Below are positions 12,001 through 22,908 of a stretch of 42,024 bases of DNA, in pieces (position 1 is the first letter of the stretch; each line of letters begins with the position of its first letter). Source of the DNA: Mycocentrospora acerina (Eukaryota; Ascomycota; Dothideomycetes; Pleosporales); NCBI GenBank assembly GCA_022701365.1, contig JAKUHH010000362.1:1-42024 (forward strand). The letters run 5' to 3'. The notes beneath the pieces are model-generated. The model made no database searches. It was not told where the DNA came from and saw nothing but the letters and a program-made list of their open reading frames with translations. Both the position numbers and the translations under genes were made by a program.

Positions 12001-13680
12001 AAAATTAGATAACTCTAATAGCTAAAATACAAACTTAATAAAACTTATCTTCTTCTAATAATCTATAAATAGATAGATAAATGGAAATAAAAAAAAAATA
12101 TAAAAATCTACTTATATATATATTGTAATTATTAAGAAAATAATAACATATTACTACTACTAATAGTATAGATAACCTATAATAATAAGTTGTTAAAAGC
12201 TATTAGTAAAATTTTAACTTATATATATTAATATTCTCTATTTTATAAATAGAATTAGCAGTTATAATAGCAGAAGATATAAAGAAATTAAGTAAAAATT
12301 TTAAAAAATATTAAAACATTACATTAAAAGCTATTACTTTTATTAATTTAATAAAAAGAAAACTTATACAATAGCCTTAAAAAAAGAGATAAAGTATTTC
12401 TTCTTATTTAAAAACTGTATAATAAAAAGACTAAGTAAAGAAGTAGACTAAGTTAAAGTTAGACTATTTTTTATTATTAAACTAAGAGGACTAGTAAACT
12501 ATAAACTAAAACTCTCTAAAGATACTTAAATCTACTTAGTATTTATATATTACTATTAAAACCTGCTAACTAAAAAATACTAATTAAAACATATTCTACT
12601 TTAAGCCTAATATTAATATTTGCTATAAAGTTGAAAAGATCTTTAACTATTAAAAACTTAATAAAGATTAAAGTCTTGAGCTAAATAAAATAGTACTTAC
12701 TAAGTAAAAATAACTGAAAACTATAAATATACTTTATAAACTTCTTAATACTTTTTACTTATTATTAATAAAAGCTGTATTATTTAGAAGATTAAGAGTT
12801 ATTTATTATATAATAGAATACCTTACTAAAGTATTAGTAGCAGAACAGTTAAATTACCTACTACTTTAGCTTCTATTTTTTCTAACTCTCTTAACTCTAA
12901 TACTAAATAAAAAGGTTTTTTCTTTACTTTCTTTTCTGCTTACTTTAAAATCTTCTTATTTTTTTAATAAATAGAGAATAACTTTAGATAATAACTTTTT
13001 ATCTACTTCTAACTTCTTTTTATATTTATTTTATATCTTATCTAGTAATTCTTAAGTTAGATTAATCTAAGAATAGCTAAAATAAATATACTTAGCATAC
13101 TTTAGATATTTACTTAAAGGCAAAGTTATAAAACAATAATTACTTCTTTAATAAAAATAAAAATTATAAAATAATTAAAGTAATACTACTCTTAACATAA
13201 GTTTTAAGGCTAAGGAAAAGTTATTTTTAAGTAGATAAAGATAGAATAGTGCTAAAGATAAATAATATATATATAAAAGCTGTTTATAAATACTAATAAC
13301 TAATAACTATATAATTTAAAGACAAATTATTTAGAAAAAGAAGATAATATAATAATTAGGTTCTTTAAACTTTAGGCTAAAACTAGAAAAGTATAAACCC
13401 TTTAACTAATTAATTATATAGGCTAAGCTATTTAGTAAGGAGCAGTTATATAACTAGTTTTACTCTTAGCAGAGTAAGCTAGAATAGATAATAAGTAAAC
13501 ATAACTTCTAATATTATAAGCTTAGAGCTTAACTTTATATATTAAAAACTATCTTAACTAATAACTATAATTTATAGAGGACTTCTAAGACTCTATTATT
13601 ATGTATTAAAAATAAGAACACTACTCTTATAGTAATATGTCTAAACTTATTAATTAATCTACTTATTACTTCTTATCTTT
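9076..13680 (+). mobile_element. Second degenerate Ty3/gypsy element (pol relic)
   Basis: AT-rich, RIP-like sequence continues on the right of the first gypsy element, and a separate pol relic is visible at about 10,300-12,200. No LTR pair was found. Because the first element has its target duplication right here, this relic and 1209-1701 may be two halves of one older element split by the insertion. About 12,200-13,680 has no recognisable domain. Confidence 0.6.
10300..12200 (+). pseudogene. Second gypsy pol relic: RT/RNase H and integrase
   Basis: Near 10,600 the frame reads TYLDNILIYLD, a reverse transcriptase active box with the second Asp changed to Asn. It continues past KVEFLGFIVG (about 10,730), a strongly conserved gypsy RT segment, into an RNase H-like part with LTKLTYKDI (about 10,915). 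From about 11,790 to 12,000 an integrase relic is visible: TDITINFITYL, IVNRLMK, then ISNRDKLF where S-D-R-D/G is usual. Stops and frame shifts are numerous. The peptide differs enough from the first element to be a different family. Confidence 0.7.
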
Positions 13681-13682
13681 AT

Positions 13683-13865
13683 TAATATTATTTGTTAATA
13701 TTTAAATTAAACTAATCTTATTTCCCTAAACTTACTCTATCTCTAAGAACTAAACGTAAACTTTTTAATTTATATACTAGTATTAGAAGGTCTTTAACTA
13801 CTAAGATTAAGTACAGAACAGGATCTTAACATAATCATAGCAATAGCCTTTGTAATTATACCTAT
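13683..13865 (+). repeat. LTR-like repeat fragment at the left edge of the gene island
   Basis: About 180 bases align by eye with 39,978-40,165. Shared blocks include ttatttcccta, actagtattagaag / actagtactagaag, and actactaagattaagta. The end of similarity, near a TATA-like cctatataaag, coincides with the change from AT-rich to normal composition. It is probably a piece of an LTR retrotransposon. Confidence 0.6.
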
Positions 13866-14942
13866 ATAAAGCATAAAATTGAAGGCAGCAACTGCTGCAA
13901 TTTTAGTTATGTTTAATGTTATCATTTATATTCGTCAAATTCAATCTTTTTGGCCAATTTAACAAAGCAGATTCTTTCAAATATGCCAGCCAACATACAC
14001 TCTTGTTATATCACGTGTGTGTGAGGATGTAAACACCCACTACTTATATAGTCTTGAAGTCCCACACGCCTAATAATTCAACAAGTTCTTCATGATCGTT
14101 CTCCCTCACAGAATACGATAGCGATGCTCGTCTGGAATGACGCATCCACAAACATTAGAATCAAGGCTAGGGTATCGAATGTTTAATGAGAGAAGTCTTT
14201 CATCACATGCACTCCCAATTTCAGACATAAGTAAAGCTAATTTCCTTTGAAAAATTCTTGGGCTTGTCGCTCGAAACCTAGCCAATGAGCACTGAGTTCT
14301 AGACAATCGGAAGTTTTAGAATGCAACGATTTTACCATTATGCCCTATTCGACGATATGTCCCATCTCCAATCTCAGATTCCCAGCAATTAATAAGTCCA
14401 ACCACAGATAAAATTACAAACAATCTGATATTTCTTTCTCCAAAGTATTAAAACCTCGATTTAATCACTTAAGCCAAAAGTTGTCAATGAGAAAATACTT
14501 TCGATTATTGGACGCTAAAACTATGCCTATTGTCCTTACTTTGCCAAACGGCAAGCCTTTGTTCTTCTTTACCCTAAAACAAGAAAAAAGTTGTAACATG
14601 CCTATTGCATCGGTATGGCAAGGATAGCGACCTTGCAATTCATTTAGTTGCTTGAAATATCCACACTTGCTACGAAAGCTAACCTTTGAAAGGTCTATTA
14701 CTTCCGACTAACATGAGATTCAATGGGCTCAACCCTCCAGCTGTTTGATGATGCGGAGTGTGAAATACCCGAGGTTATGCAACAGCCGATCAATCACGTG
14801 GACCAACCCGGTAAATTCCGCGCGTTGTCCTCAAGCATCTGTGTTCTCAAGCGGATAAAAAAAATTGCATCAACGTCGAAGTTTTTCAAACTATTCAGCA
14901 ATTTTGCAATTATTCTAAATTTCTCCCGTCACTTGTCCTATC
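13866..14942. other. Non-coding stretch upstream of the FAD oxidoreductase gene
   Basis: Normal composition, with no convincing gene. At 14,012 a CACGTG-headed segment ending tatagtc resembles two further copies at 17,844 and 19,652. A second CACGTG lies at about 14,797, roughly 145 bases before the oxidoreductase ATG. A 75-codon frame at 14,723-14,950 runs 8 bases past that ATG and could act as an upstream ORF. Confidence 0.5.
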
Positions 14943-16265
14943 ATGTCTAACTCTACCGTGACGTCTGTAACAACAGCACTGAACGCACCGCATATACTCA
15001 TAATAGGTGCTGCATACGCTGGACTCTCCGCTTTAAACAGTTTGATTAGCCTAAGTGGGGGAGAAGGGTATCCAAAAGCTAATCAAAGAAGAGGCCCTCC
15101 CGGAAGTGCTCATGGACGCAATATCAGCCTTGGAGACTCTCATGACAAAGCATTGCCTCGCGCACTGCGAACGAAGCCAAGATATACAATCCTTGATGAA
15201 AGAGATGGTTTTTACCATACCGTAGGAGCACCCTTGGGTCAGATTTATGCACGTCTCGGTAAAGAGTTCTGGGTCAGATTTGATGATATATTTGCGAAGA
15301 AGCAAGGCGAGGATATCAGATTCATCCACGGGTCAGCCGTTACCCTAGATTTGGAGTCTAAAACTCTCGGCTATACTCAAGTACAGTCTCCGGTCGAAAC
15401 GCAGGAACTTTCGTACGACTTCCTCGTCGTGGCATCAGGAATGAGAAGGAGATGGCCTGTAGTACCAAGGTCTTTGAATTATCAGAGCTATGTTACAGAT
15501 ATAGAACACTGGGAAGCCGAACTCAGCCAGTGCAGCAAAATCGTCATTATCGGAGGGGGCGCCTGCGGAATCGAGATGGCAGCCGAACTCAAAATGCATT
15601 TCCCCAGGCAAAATATTATTCTCGTTCATTCCAGAGGCCAACTGCTATCGAACGAGCCACTTTCTGATGAATTTAAGTTTACGGCTCTCAGATTGCTCCA
15701 AGATCAAGGTGTACAAGTTCTCCTTAACACTCGAGTCGAAAGGGATACACCCGAGACATTACATGCATCGCGATCACTAACTCTCTCAAATGGCGAAACA
15801 CTTCATTGCGACAAAGTCATACACTCCGCTGCACAACAAGGAGCAAACACAGATTTCATTCCAGCATCTTTGACGGAGGAAAAGGGTGGCTGTATTAAGG
15901 TACGCGATACTTTCCAATTCGCAACTGGCATCCATAACGCCGATGTTCACTACGCCATCGGCGACGCTGCCCACATACCTTCTTTGATCAAGCGCTGCGG
16001 CCCTGCGCAAGATCAAGGAAAGCAAGCCGCAGCCAACATTATTGCAACGCTTATCGCTCTTGAAAATGGAGGTGTAGTTGCTGATGCAGATCTCCAAAAA
16101 TTTCCTCCAAGTAAACCTTCTATGACGCTTGCCATCGGTGAACAGGCCGTCACAATGAGAAATGGATTGAGCTTCGGTAAAGGTGTAAAATTAGGCGCAT
16201 TTGGAACAGGACTTGGCATTGACGGATCGTTGGCAAGCCTCGGGATAAGACCACGACTTGCGTGA
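14943..16265 (+). CDS. FSP1/AMID-like FAD-dependent NAD(P)H oxidoreductase
   Basis: This intact 440-residue protein lies in one exon. It has the two-dinucleotide-binding layout of the Pyr_redox_2 / AIF-like family: an N-terminal FAD-binding Rossmann motif (HILIIGAAYAGL, Gly-rich loop at residues 22-27), a second NAD(P)-binding motif (KIVIIGGGACGIE, loop at 204-209), and the C-terminal FAD-contact motif YAIGDAA at 337-343. DERDGFYHTVGAP near residue 88 is typical of the FSP1/AMID (AIFM2-like) branch. Members move electrons from NAD(P)H through FAD to quinones or similar acceptors. The true substrate here is unknown. About 45 extra residues (34-80, Gly/Arg-rich) separate the first helix from the next strand. 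No signal peptide or membrane span is evident. The gene stands alone between repeat blocks with normal codon use, so it seems spared from RIP. The family call is firm, the role is not. Confidence 0.9.
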   Translation: MSNSTVTSVTTALNAPHILIIGAAYAGLSALNSLISLSGGEGYPKANQRRGPPGSAHGRNISLGDSHDKALPRALRTKPRYTILDERDGFYHTVGAPLGQIYARLGKEFWVRFDDIFAKKQGEDIRFIHGSAVTLDLESKTLGYTQVQSPVETQELSYDFLVVASGMRRRWPVVPRSLNYQSYVTDIEHWEAELSQCSKIVIIGGGACGIEMAAELKMHFPRQNIILVHSRGQLLSNEPLSDEFKFTALRLLQDQGVQVLLNTRVERDTPETLHASRSLTLSNGETLHCDKVIHSAAQQGANTDFIPASLTEEKGGCIKVRDTFQFATGIHNADVHYAIGDAAHIPSLIKRCGPAQDQGKQAAANIIATLIALENGGVVADADLQKFPPSKPSMTLAIGEQAVTMRNGLSFGKGVKLGAFGTGLGIDGSLASLGIRPRLA

Positions 16266-17215
16266 TACAATGGAAATTACAATCGTAATCATTGCACCCA
16301 GAAGCAGGGTATGCAGAGCATTTTCGATCACTTGAGATAAAAATGTTGAATTGAAACATTGTCTGTACACAATTTTCAAAGCAATTAAATAGCTTTTATT
16401 AGGTTAGTCTTGTGTTTAGAGAATTTCGATTGATATTGCGTATATGTGTCATTTATGCGACAAGTTATGCTTTTTACTCGACCAAGGAAGTTTTTCTGGA
16501 AGTTTTGCTAGATCTACTGATCAACGTCTATAAACTGCTATCATAAGGGTATTTAATTTTTAAATCCAGGAAAATATTAAGGATTGAATTAATTTTATGA
16601 CCAGAGCCTTGCATAAATGTATGCTTCCACTAGCCTCGCTATGAGTCACAGTACTATATCTGAACACAACCATACCCTCAATTTTACGCACATCCTCTTA
16701 GATGGGCCTTTCACGTTTCATTTATTAATTCCTTAAGGGCTGAGGATATCTACCTGTCCAAGTCCTGCGCCTGCAGAATTCGGCGTGCGATTTATTTACA
16801 ATCAGAGTTTCCTGTAATTGGACAGGTTATTATCTCAGGTTTGCCGAGCAATGTGCGGCGAGATACGAATTCCATGTAGGGACGGACGATTAAAAATCGA
16901 GATCGTAAAGACTCTTGATATTGACTAGGGCATGAACTCGAAGACTTCTGAATTTGGCTAAAGCTGAGATAAAACGGGCCGAAGTCTTCACGAAATTAAA
17001 TGTCTTACTTGTATGCGAAGATTGAGCCAAGCCACGACGTATATTGTATTAGGTCCTCTATGGTAGGTAATTTATTTTAAGATATCCACAAATTATCAGA
17101 CGAGTCTTACATGCCGTTGAGCGGGACTACGAGCTTTCAAATAAAGAGTTGTAAAAACCATCCTACTGAAATCGTAAAATATTTATCCAGCTTTTCTTCT
17201 ATCTTCTGATTGTCT
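16266..17215. other. Gene-free stretch downstream of the oxidoreductase
   Basis: Composition is intermediate and no ORF is supported. The 3' untranslated region of the oxidoreductase presumably occupies the first few hundred bases. No repeat shared with the rest of the window was seen. Confidence 0.5.
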
Positions 17216-17330
17216 TGTTTTTTTTTTCTTCATTTATATTGCATTAATCTATCAAACTAGCTAGACTAAATACAATAATGCCTATGCAGACGTTAGTCTA
17301 TAAGGCGCTGTTTTTCCTCCTAGGCTAAGC
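17216..17330 (+). repeat. Repeat copy shared with 39,437-39,550
   Basis: The core atgcctatgcagacgttag followed by ctataaggcgctg and tttttcctcctag recurs at 39,501-39,550 with few changes. Upstream similarity (a T-rich run, then ttatattgcattaa / atattatattaag) is weaker and fades near 17,216. Probably a fragment of a dispersed element. Confidence 0.7.
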
Positions 17331-17640
17331 TCTCTTATTCTAGAGCCCTAGAAGCCTAGTAAAACAGTAGTAGTGCTCTCACTACGCGGCTTGCTAACAA
17401 TAGGTCATTTCTACAGCAGGTCTATTTCGTTGTAGTAGGCCTTTAGGTCAAGGCTCCTGCAGCAGGCAGCTGTCTGGGCTGTTGCTATTTGTTGTTTTTG
17501 TGTGTTGTAGAGGCCTGTTTCTAGGCCCCTGTTGCACGTTGTCGTGGCCTGTTGGTGGCCCCCTGATTGTCTTGTGCAATACCTAGAGCGTCGATGCTGG
17601 GATAAAAATTTGATAAAAATTCCCAATCAAGCGCGTTTAA
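17331..17640 (-). mobile_element. GC-richer relic of an unknown transposon-encoded peptide
   Basis: A minus-strand frame at 17,411-17,626 reads a Gln/Thr-rich peptide ending SLDLKAYYNEIDLL, then hits stops. It keeps more G and C than its flanks and directly follows a dispersed repeat. The phrase attgtcttgtgc inside it recurs at about 19,000. A transposon origin is inferred from context. I do not recognise the protein. Confidence 0.35.
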
Positions 17641-17843
17641 AATACCTCTGACATGTACTTTCATGCAGGCCCCATGTTTAGAACAATATATCAGGATGTT
17701 GTTTGTTTAAAAAATTTCAAGGTTGAAATAATGAATTCTTTTGAAGTCGTATTATTAGAAGTTTGGAATCTTGAATCCATAAGCTTATGGGAGATTCTTC
17801 CATGGGCTAAGTACTTCATTCTTTTTGTCGAATCGTAGTCTAT

Positions 17844-17888
17844 CACGTGTGTACGTACGTGAGCACACAATGCTTGTATAGTCTCTGA
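17844..17888 (+). repeat. Left 45-bp inverted copy
   Basis: It reads inward from CACGTGT to TCTCTGA and pairs with 19,608-19,652. A looser relative lies at 14,012-14,057. Confidence 0.65.
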
Positions 17889-19607
17889 TCAAATAAAATG
17901 ATTAACTTTTCCTCAAATTGTTCGTCCACTTTAAGAGATATTTACTCAGAATATAATAAACTAGTCTCAACTTCACTTGACTTCTACATAGATAGGTCTC
18001 ACAAATTGTCCTAGGAATCTACTTTTCATGAGAAAAAACTACAAATTCTCCTTCATTTTGACAATGTCCTAAAATTTAAAGCAGAAAGGTAATGAAAGCT
18101 TCCAAAATGTTATTATAGATGTGGCCATCAGTTTGATTTTGTGTCAGGATGCATTGTCTACAAGTCAACAAGTAATTGGAATTTTAATAAAAACAATCAT
18201 CCGAATTCAAAAACCACAAATCAATAATAATTGATTGGTGTCATAGCCAAACACTAGTTGATTCCTTGTTGTGAGGCTAGTGAATCGATATAGTTCACTC
18301 AATCTCTGGACAATCTAAAGTTTTCTGAATTCTTTAGAGAGTGAAATTACTATTATTGATGTTTTTGTATTTGATGTAGAGATATTACAATCTTCGTTTA
18401 CCCGTTGATATTAATCCCAATGCTAGCGGAACCTAGGCTATCGGAATTGATGAACCTGCCGCAGTTTAACAGATTATTATGATTTGGAATGATGACTTCG
18501 CTTCTGCACGGAAACTGAAGATGTTTCGACGGCGAAAATCCACCATCTGCAACGTTAAGCAACCAGGCACGCTAGGGGGCAGCTTTAGGAATCGTCTTAG
18601 CAGGGAATAAGGGTATGTAGGGGAGCAAACAGGAAAATAAACATAGAGTATTAAATTCATCTTAATTTTATTGGGATTAGCCCTCAAAATCTTACTCCTT
18701 ACACCTCTTACTACAAGTAGAATTAGAAGCAGCCTAGGCTGATACAAAAATTATTGCCTTCCCTTTCTAGGCCCTTAAAGAGCTTTGGACTACGTTACTA
18801 TTAGACGGTATTATATTATAATACATCTTGAAACTGTAACAACGGAGCTGAGAAGAAAGTAATCTATTTAGGATTTGTATATAAAACAATAAGTTTAAGC
18901 TGTAAAAACAGATATAATAATTACAGCGTGAAGTTTTTAATAAATCTCTGAAAACTAGTAGAAATGAAACATAGCCAATTTTCCATTTATAGGACGCCTA
19001 ATTGTCTTGTGCGTTATGCTTGACAGAGGGCTATAGTCTATTTAATTAAGCAGGAATAGATCAAATGCCTAACTTTAATGTACACGACAATATAACACCT
19101 CTGAGTTACTTCTAAACTGCCTAATTTCTCTCTGATACCTGCTAAGATATCTTAAGCGGATGCCTGCAGCATATTATTACAAAGTAGTTCATATGGTTTG
19201 TAGCAAACAAAAAACCGATTTAAATAACATTCTACTAATCTACGTCATTTTAATCTTTAATTATCTGCGCTGTTATATTAAATGTAACTACTATACTTGA
19301 AAGGAAATAGTTACTTATAGAGATTGATGTCACTTGTCGTAAAGTGTTCAAAAAGAAGACGTAAGTAAAATTAAGAAAAGAGAAAGAAAAAGATACGCGT
19401 TCTATAAATCTCATTGTCATAAGTAAAAGAGATATTAGTCTTAGCAATAGCAAAGAAGAATAGGATATAGTAAAACCAATTATAAGTTTTTTCTTGTCTC
19501 TAGCTATTTTAATCTTTATTTCTTCAAGACCTGCTTGCTGCTGTTATAGAAATCTTATTTAAGGGAACAATTAGAAGTAACTAGTCATATTGCTTGGACT
19601 GTAGAAC

Positions 19608-19652
19608 TCAGAGACTATATAGGAGTTGAGTGCTCACGTGCATAGACACGTG
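19608..19652 (-). repeat. Right 45-bp inverted copy
   Basis: This is the reverse complement of the left arm with 8 differences. A second CACGTG at 19,635-19,640 and further CGTG-rich words just outside make the spot rich in E-box-like sites. Confidence 0.65.
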
Positions 19653-20107
19653 CTCACACACGTACTCGTGCAAGCGTGTAGGCTGACATCATAGGTAGAC
19701 TAGCATATAAAAGACAGAACAAAGTTCTTTATAGCAAAAAACGAGTCACAAAATGGAGCCCTGATCACGAGCCACGCTCACGAGTCCTGATTACGTGGCC
19801 TCTAAACGTGCTCTGCAGCAGAACAAATATTACTTATCTGCTCTAAACATAGAGAAACTATAAACCTAATTAAAGATAGACTAACTATGATTAAATATGT
19901 CATATTTTCACGCTTTTTAATTTGTATTAAAAAAGCTTTACACACTTATATAGATAGAACAGTAGTCTATACAATACATCACCTGAATACTACTTTTCCA
20001 GCTACTGTTCTTCAATAGAACAATACATAAATGAGGAATATTTGTCTACTAGGGGCGGTCTTATAACAAATGTGTTATTACATCCCTATGAAGTGATCTA
20101 GACCTAG
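19653..20107. other. Non-coding AT-rich stretch
   Basis: No gene is supported. Several CGTG-containing words between 19,660 and 19,815 look like remnants of a regulatory or terminal repeat region. Confidence 0.4.
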
Positions 20108-20436
20108 TGTAACGTTCATAACGTCACATCCTAGTTTACCCCTAAATCAACCGGCACCTATCCGGAAGCCACCTGATACGCACCCACCCTGGAGGGAGGG
20201 TATATAAGGATGCTGGCTGTGGAACTTCGTAAGAGTAGATTTTCTTTATCCTTTTGTACAAGACCAATAAGGGTAGAAAACAATATATCATTCGTGTTTT
20301 TAAGTCCAAGTAATCATAAATGCCTTGTAGTGGACTTTTCTCTTACTCGGACCTCTGACCAACTGACCTGCGTCTTTATACAAAATTAATGAAGCTTGTA
20401 CTAGAAGGTCCAAGAGGTAACACTAAGTTACAGGGG
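20108..20436 (+). repeat. Solo LTR-like sequence with intact TATA box
   Basis: It starts TGTAACG like the relative at 40,209. The two share cctagtttacccctaaat, then the GGCAC/AGCAC step, and the atccttttgtac / atccttttctatac segment. Unlike that copy it keeps many C and G bases and a clear TATATAAGGA at 20,201-20,210. The 3' limit is uncertain: gtactagaaggtccaagagg at about 20,399-20,418 resembles the right-hand repeat at 40,067. Probably a copia-type LTR left by recombination. Confidence 0.55.
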
Positions 20437-20645
20437 AATAAGAGAAATATCACGACATAATTGTTACAGTTTGTGAATGGGCATCTTCTCTACCTTGCTT
20501 TCTAAGTGCAAACCTCACTATAAACATATTTCTCCTGTCAGAGTACATCAACCAACAATCGTTGATAAAAAGAAATGAATGAGTTTTTACTGTAGAACCA
20601 TAATTAAATTATTCCGTTTTAGACCTAGCTTAACCGTTTTCTTGT

Positions 20646-22017
20646 TCATTTTATTCTTAGCCTTAGAAGAGTCAATATACTAGCTCGACTAGTCTTCTCT
20701 CTATTTAACAAGCCGCGCTTAGTCGAATTGCTTCTCTCTTGGTTGACGCTATCCCAACGATCAAGGACATTCTCTAACAGAGTTTGGTTGCCAAGGGTCT
20801 CTCCAAATATGTCAAGAAGTGATCCATTGTCCGCTCCAAGGATGGCGCTTACCACATCACTTAGCAGTGAGATTACTGGAATAGTAAACCTGACGCGTTT
20901 TTTGTTCAGCACGCCTTCGATATATGGAATGTGTACCCCATCAATTTTGGTCGTATTTCCGGTGGCGAAGAACTCAAGGTAGCCGTTGCTCAACGGTTCT
21001 TTTTGACTATCAAGAACCTCTTTGAGATTCGGGACCAGTGCATCGAAGAAAAAATTGCCCTCAAATGGCACCGAGTTATTGCCAGGCTTGAGCTTAAGGT
21101 CGCGAATGTTAATCAAACCAAGACTCAAGTTGCCAGACATGATATTAAACTGTAGATCACCGAGTCCGAGAGTGAAGACCCCGGAGTTGGGAATTTTCAG
21201 TATGCCTTTCATGTTGTACTTCGTCTCGTTCCTTTTGAAGTTGAATTCTTGGCTTTTGACACCAAATCCATCTAGGTAGTTTAGGGATGACACTTCGATT
21301 GTCTTGTCCAGACTTTTGGAGTACTTCAATGCACCAAGGCGGACTGTTGGCTTGCCCTTGACAGACAACTTTACTTTCGGCTGGTCGAAGTATTCGTTCA
21401 TCCACAGAGTGAGTTCAGTCTGATTGAGAACCGGTACAGTTTGATCTTTGATGCTAGTATCCGTGTCGCCACTCACTCTTACTGACGGAAACAGAAGCTC
21501 AAGGAACGGAGTCTCTAGAGTCGTATTCTTGTTGTATAAAACGAGGTTCATCGGATTTAGCTTGACAGGAATTGGGCAGTAAATCATGGTGTCGATGCTC
21601 ATATTGAGCTTTTCTGGGCTAAGCGCCTGCAGCGCGCCGCCATAAATAGGAAGTTTCTGACTCTTCAGGACACTCGCGACAATTGCAGGAATGATAACTG
21701 TGAATCTGGTGCAGTCTATGATTAAAATACGCTTTCTCTTTGTCATCAAAAGTGACTTACAGTAATGGCAGTAGGATTGCGAGGAGAACGATCAGGGCCA
21801 AAAGATACCACCACTTGAAGCGCCAAAAGTGAGCTTTAGTCTTCTGAAATCTTGCAGGTCCTATAGCGGCCTTCTCATCTCGAACTTCATCATCAAAAGA
21901 TATTCCATCGCTATTTTGAGAGTTGTTGTTCTTTGCAACAGCGTTGCTAGTCGCATTCGGTATTTCTTCGAAAGTTTGGATGTCACCAGCAGCTATCGCC
22001 TTGTTGTCTGAAGTCAT
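20646..22017 (-). CDS. DUF3712 / LEA-like type II membrane protein
   Basis: Coding exons are complement(20646..21705, 21761..22017), 438 residues. The 55-nt intron 21,706-21,760 (GTAAGT...CCAG) is in phase and fuses the two halves of one hydrophobic span, WWYLLALIVLLAILLPLL to FTVIIPAIVASVL, at about residues 69-98. An Asn/Asp-rich cytoplasmic head of about 65 residues precedes it. The outer part (about 105-400) is a beta-rich LEA_2/DUF3712-type region with repeated N-x-T/S sequons and phrases like MNLVLYNKNT and IRDLKLKPGNNSVPF. The fungal family is membrane-anchored and its function is largely unknown. Fold relatives bind lipids or membranes. The gene is on the same strand as the repeat protein upstream, with about 890 bases between them. 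An LTR lies about 210 bases past its stop. Confidence 0.8.
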
Positions 22018-22908
22018 TTTGTAATGTGTTTAACAGTAGTCGAATGGATAGGAATTCGATCTCTCGCTTTAGCAATCTCCGACGCAGGGCCTTTTTGTGA
22101 CTTGAGCAACAGAGAGATACAAAGAGGGCTGAGAGCAAGCATGAGCCTAATTACAACCACCAGCTTCGCGCTCCACGCCGGCTTTACTAAAATCCCACAA
22201 TACTAATACAGAATAGCCCAATATCCGAAGCACTTTCTTCTTGATACCTATGCAGGATCCATGTTCTAACCTGGATAAATCCACGTCAGGGAAATACCCT
22301 GCGCTGATCACCAGAGTCTGATATAACCGATCGACGGATTGTACGGAGACTCGCCATAATTCCATGCGCGGAAGAACCTTTTCAGCTGATGATGCCTATT
22401 TAGACAAGCTTCTCGCGCATCAATGCCCCATAACGCTTAGCTTCCGAGTCTAGTCGGCTAGTCAGGAGAGGATGAGGGGAAGTGGATAAAGTTTGCGAAC
22501 AGACCAGGCGGCTGACTAGACACAATTCTGCAATTACCTGTGTGGAGAGCAACTCGTGAGAGCACAATATGAGATTGTGATCAGATGCATGTCAAATTGT
22601 ACCGAGGACTTCAAAAACTTGTGTGTGGCTACAATACGATATAGTCCCTTACGTCATGCGGGGCTACGATAGCGCCTTTGCTCGAGTATCGCATAACGAA
22701 GGCATCAAACGACACCCAATGTCGCTCCGAAGTGGTGTTCATGGCCAAAACTCAACTTTAAAGCTACCATGCAGAGTCTATCGATAAATTTACGGTTAAA
22801 CATTCTCGCTATCAGCATTAGGATGTATTCATATTTCAAGGACTGAACCCTCGACTACAATAATTCATGTGTCATCATCATCGACCTCATCATCATTTAG
22901 ACATGCTC
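22018..22908. other. Intergenic stretch, promoter side of the DUF3712 gene
   Basis: It holds the 5' flank of the DUF3712 gene and the 3' flank of the repeat-protein gene, both on the minus strand. A CRE-like TTACGTCAT occurs at 22,649-22,657. No ORF with coding features was found. Confidence 0.4.

Larger units (their letters stand above)
17844..19652. mobile_element. 1.8-kb segment bounded by 45-bp inverted copies (possible non-autonomous DNA element)
   Basis: 17,844-17,888 (+) and 19,608-19,652 (read on the minus strand) are both 45 bases long and match at 37 of 45 positions by eye without gaps. Both start CACGTGT, share acgtgagcac and end tatagtctctga. The interior has no supported ORF. 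A 93-codon minus frame at 18,466-18,747 has no recognisable features. The outer ends and any target duplication could not be fixed, so this may be a MITE-like element or two separate insertions in opposite directions. Confidence 0.5.

Noticed and set aside
14723..14950. 75-codon frame just before the FAD oxidoreductase
   Set aside because: It has no conserved features and overlaps the real start by 8 bases. It may be an upstream ORF but is not supported as a protein gene.
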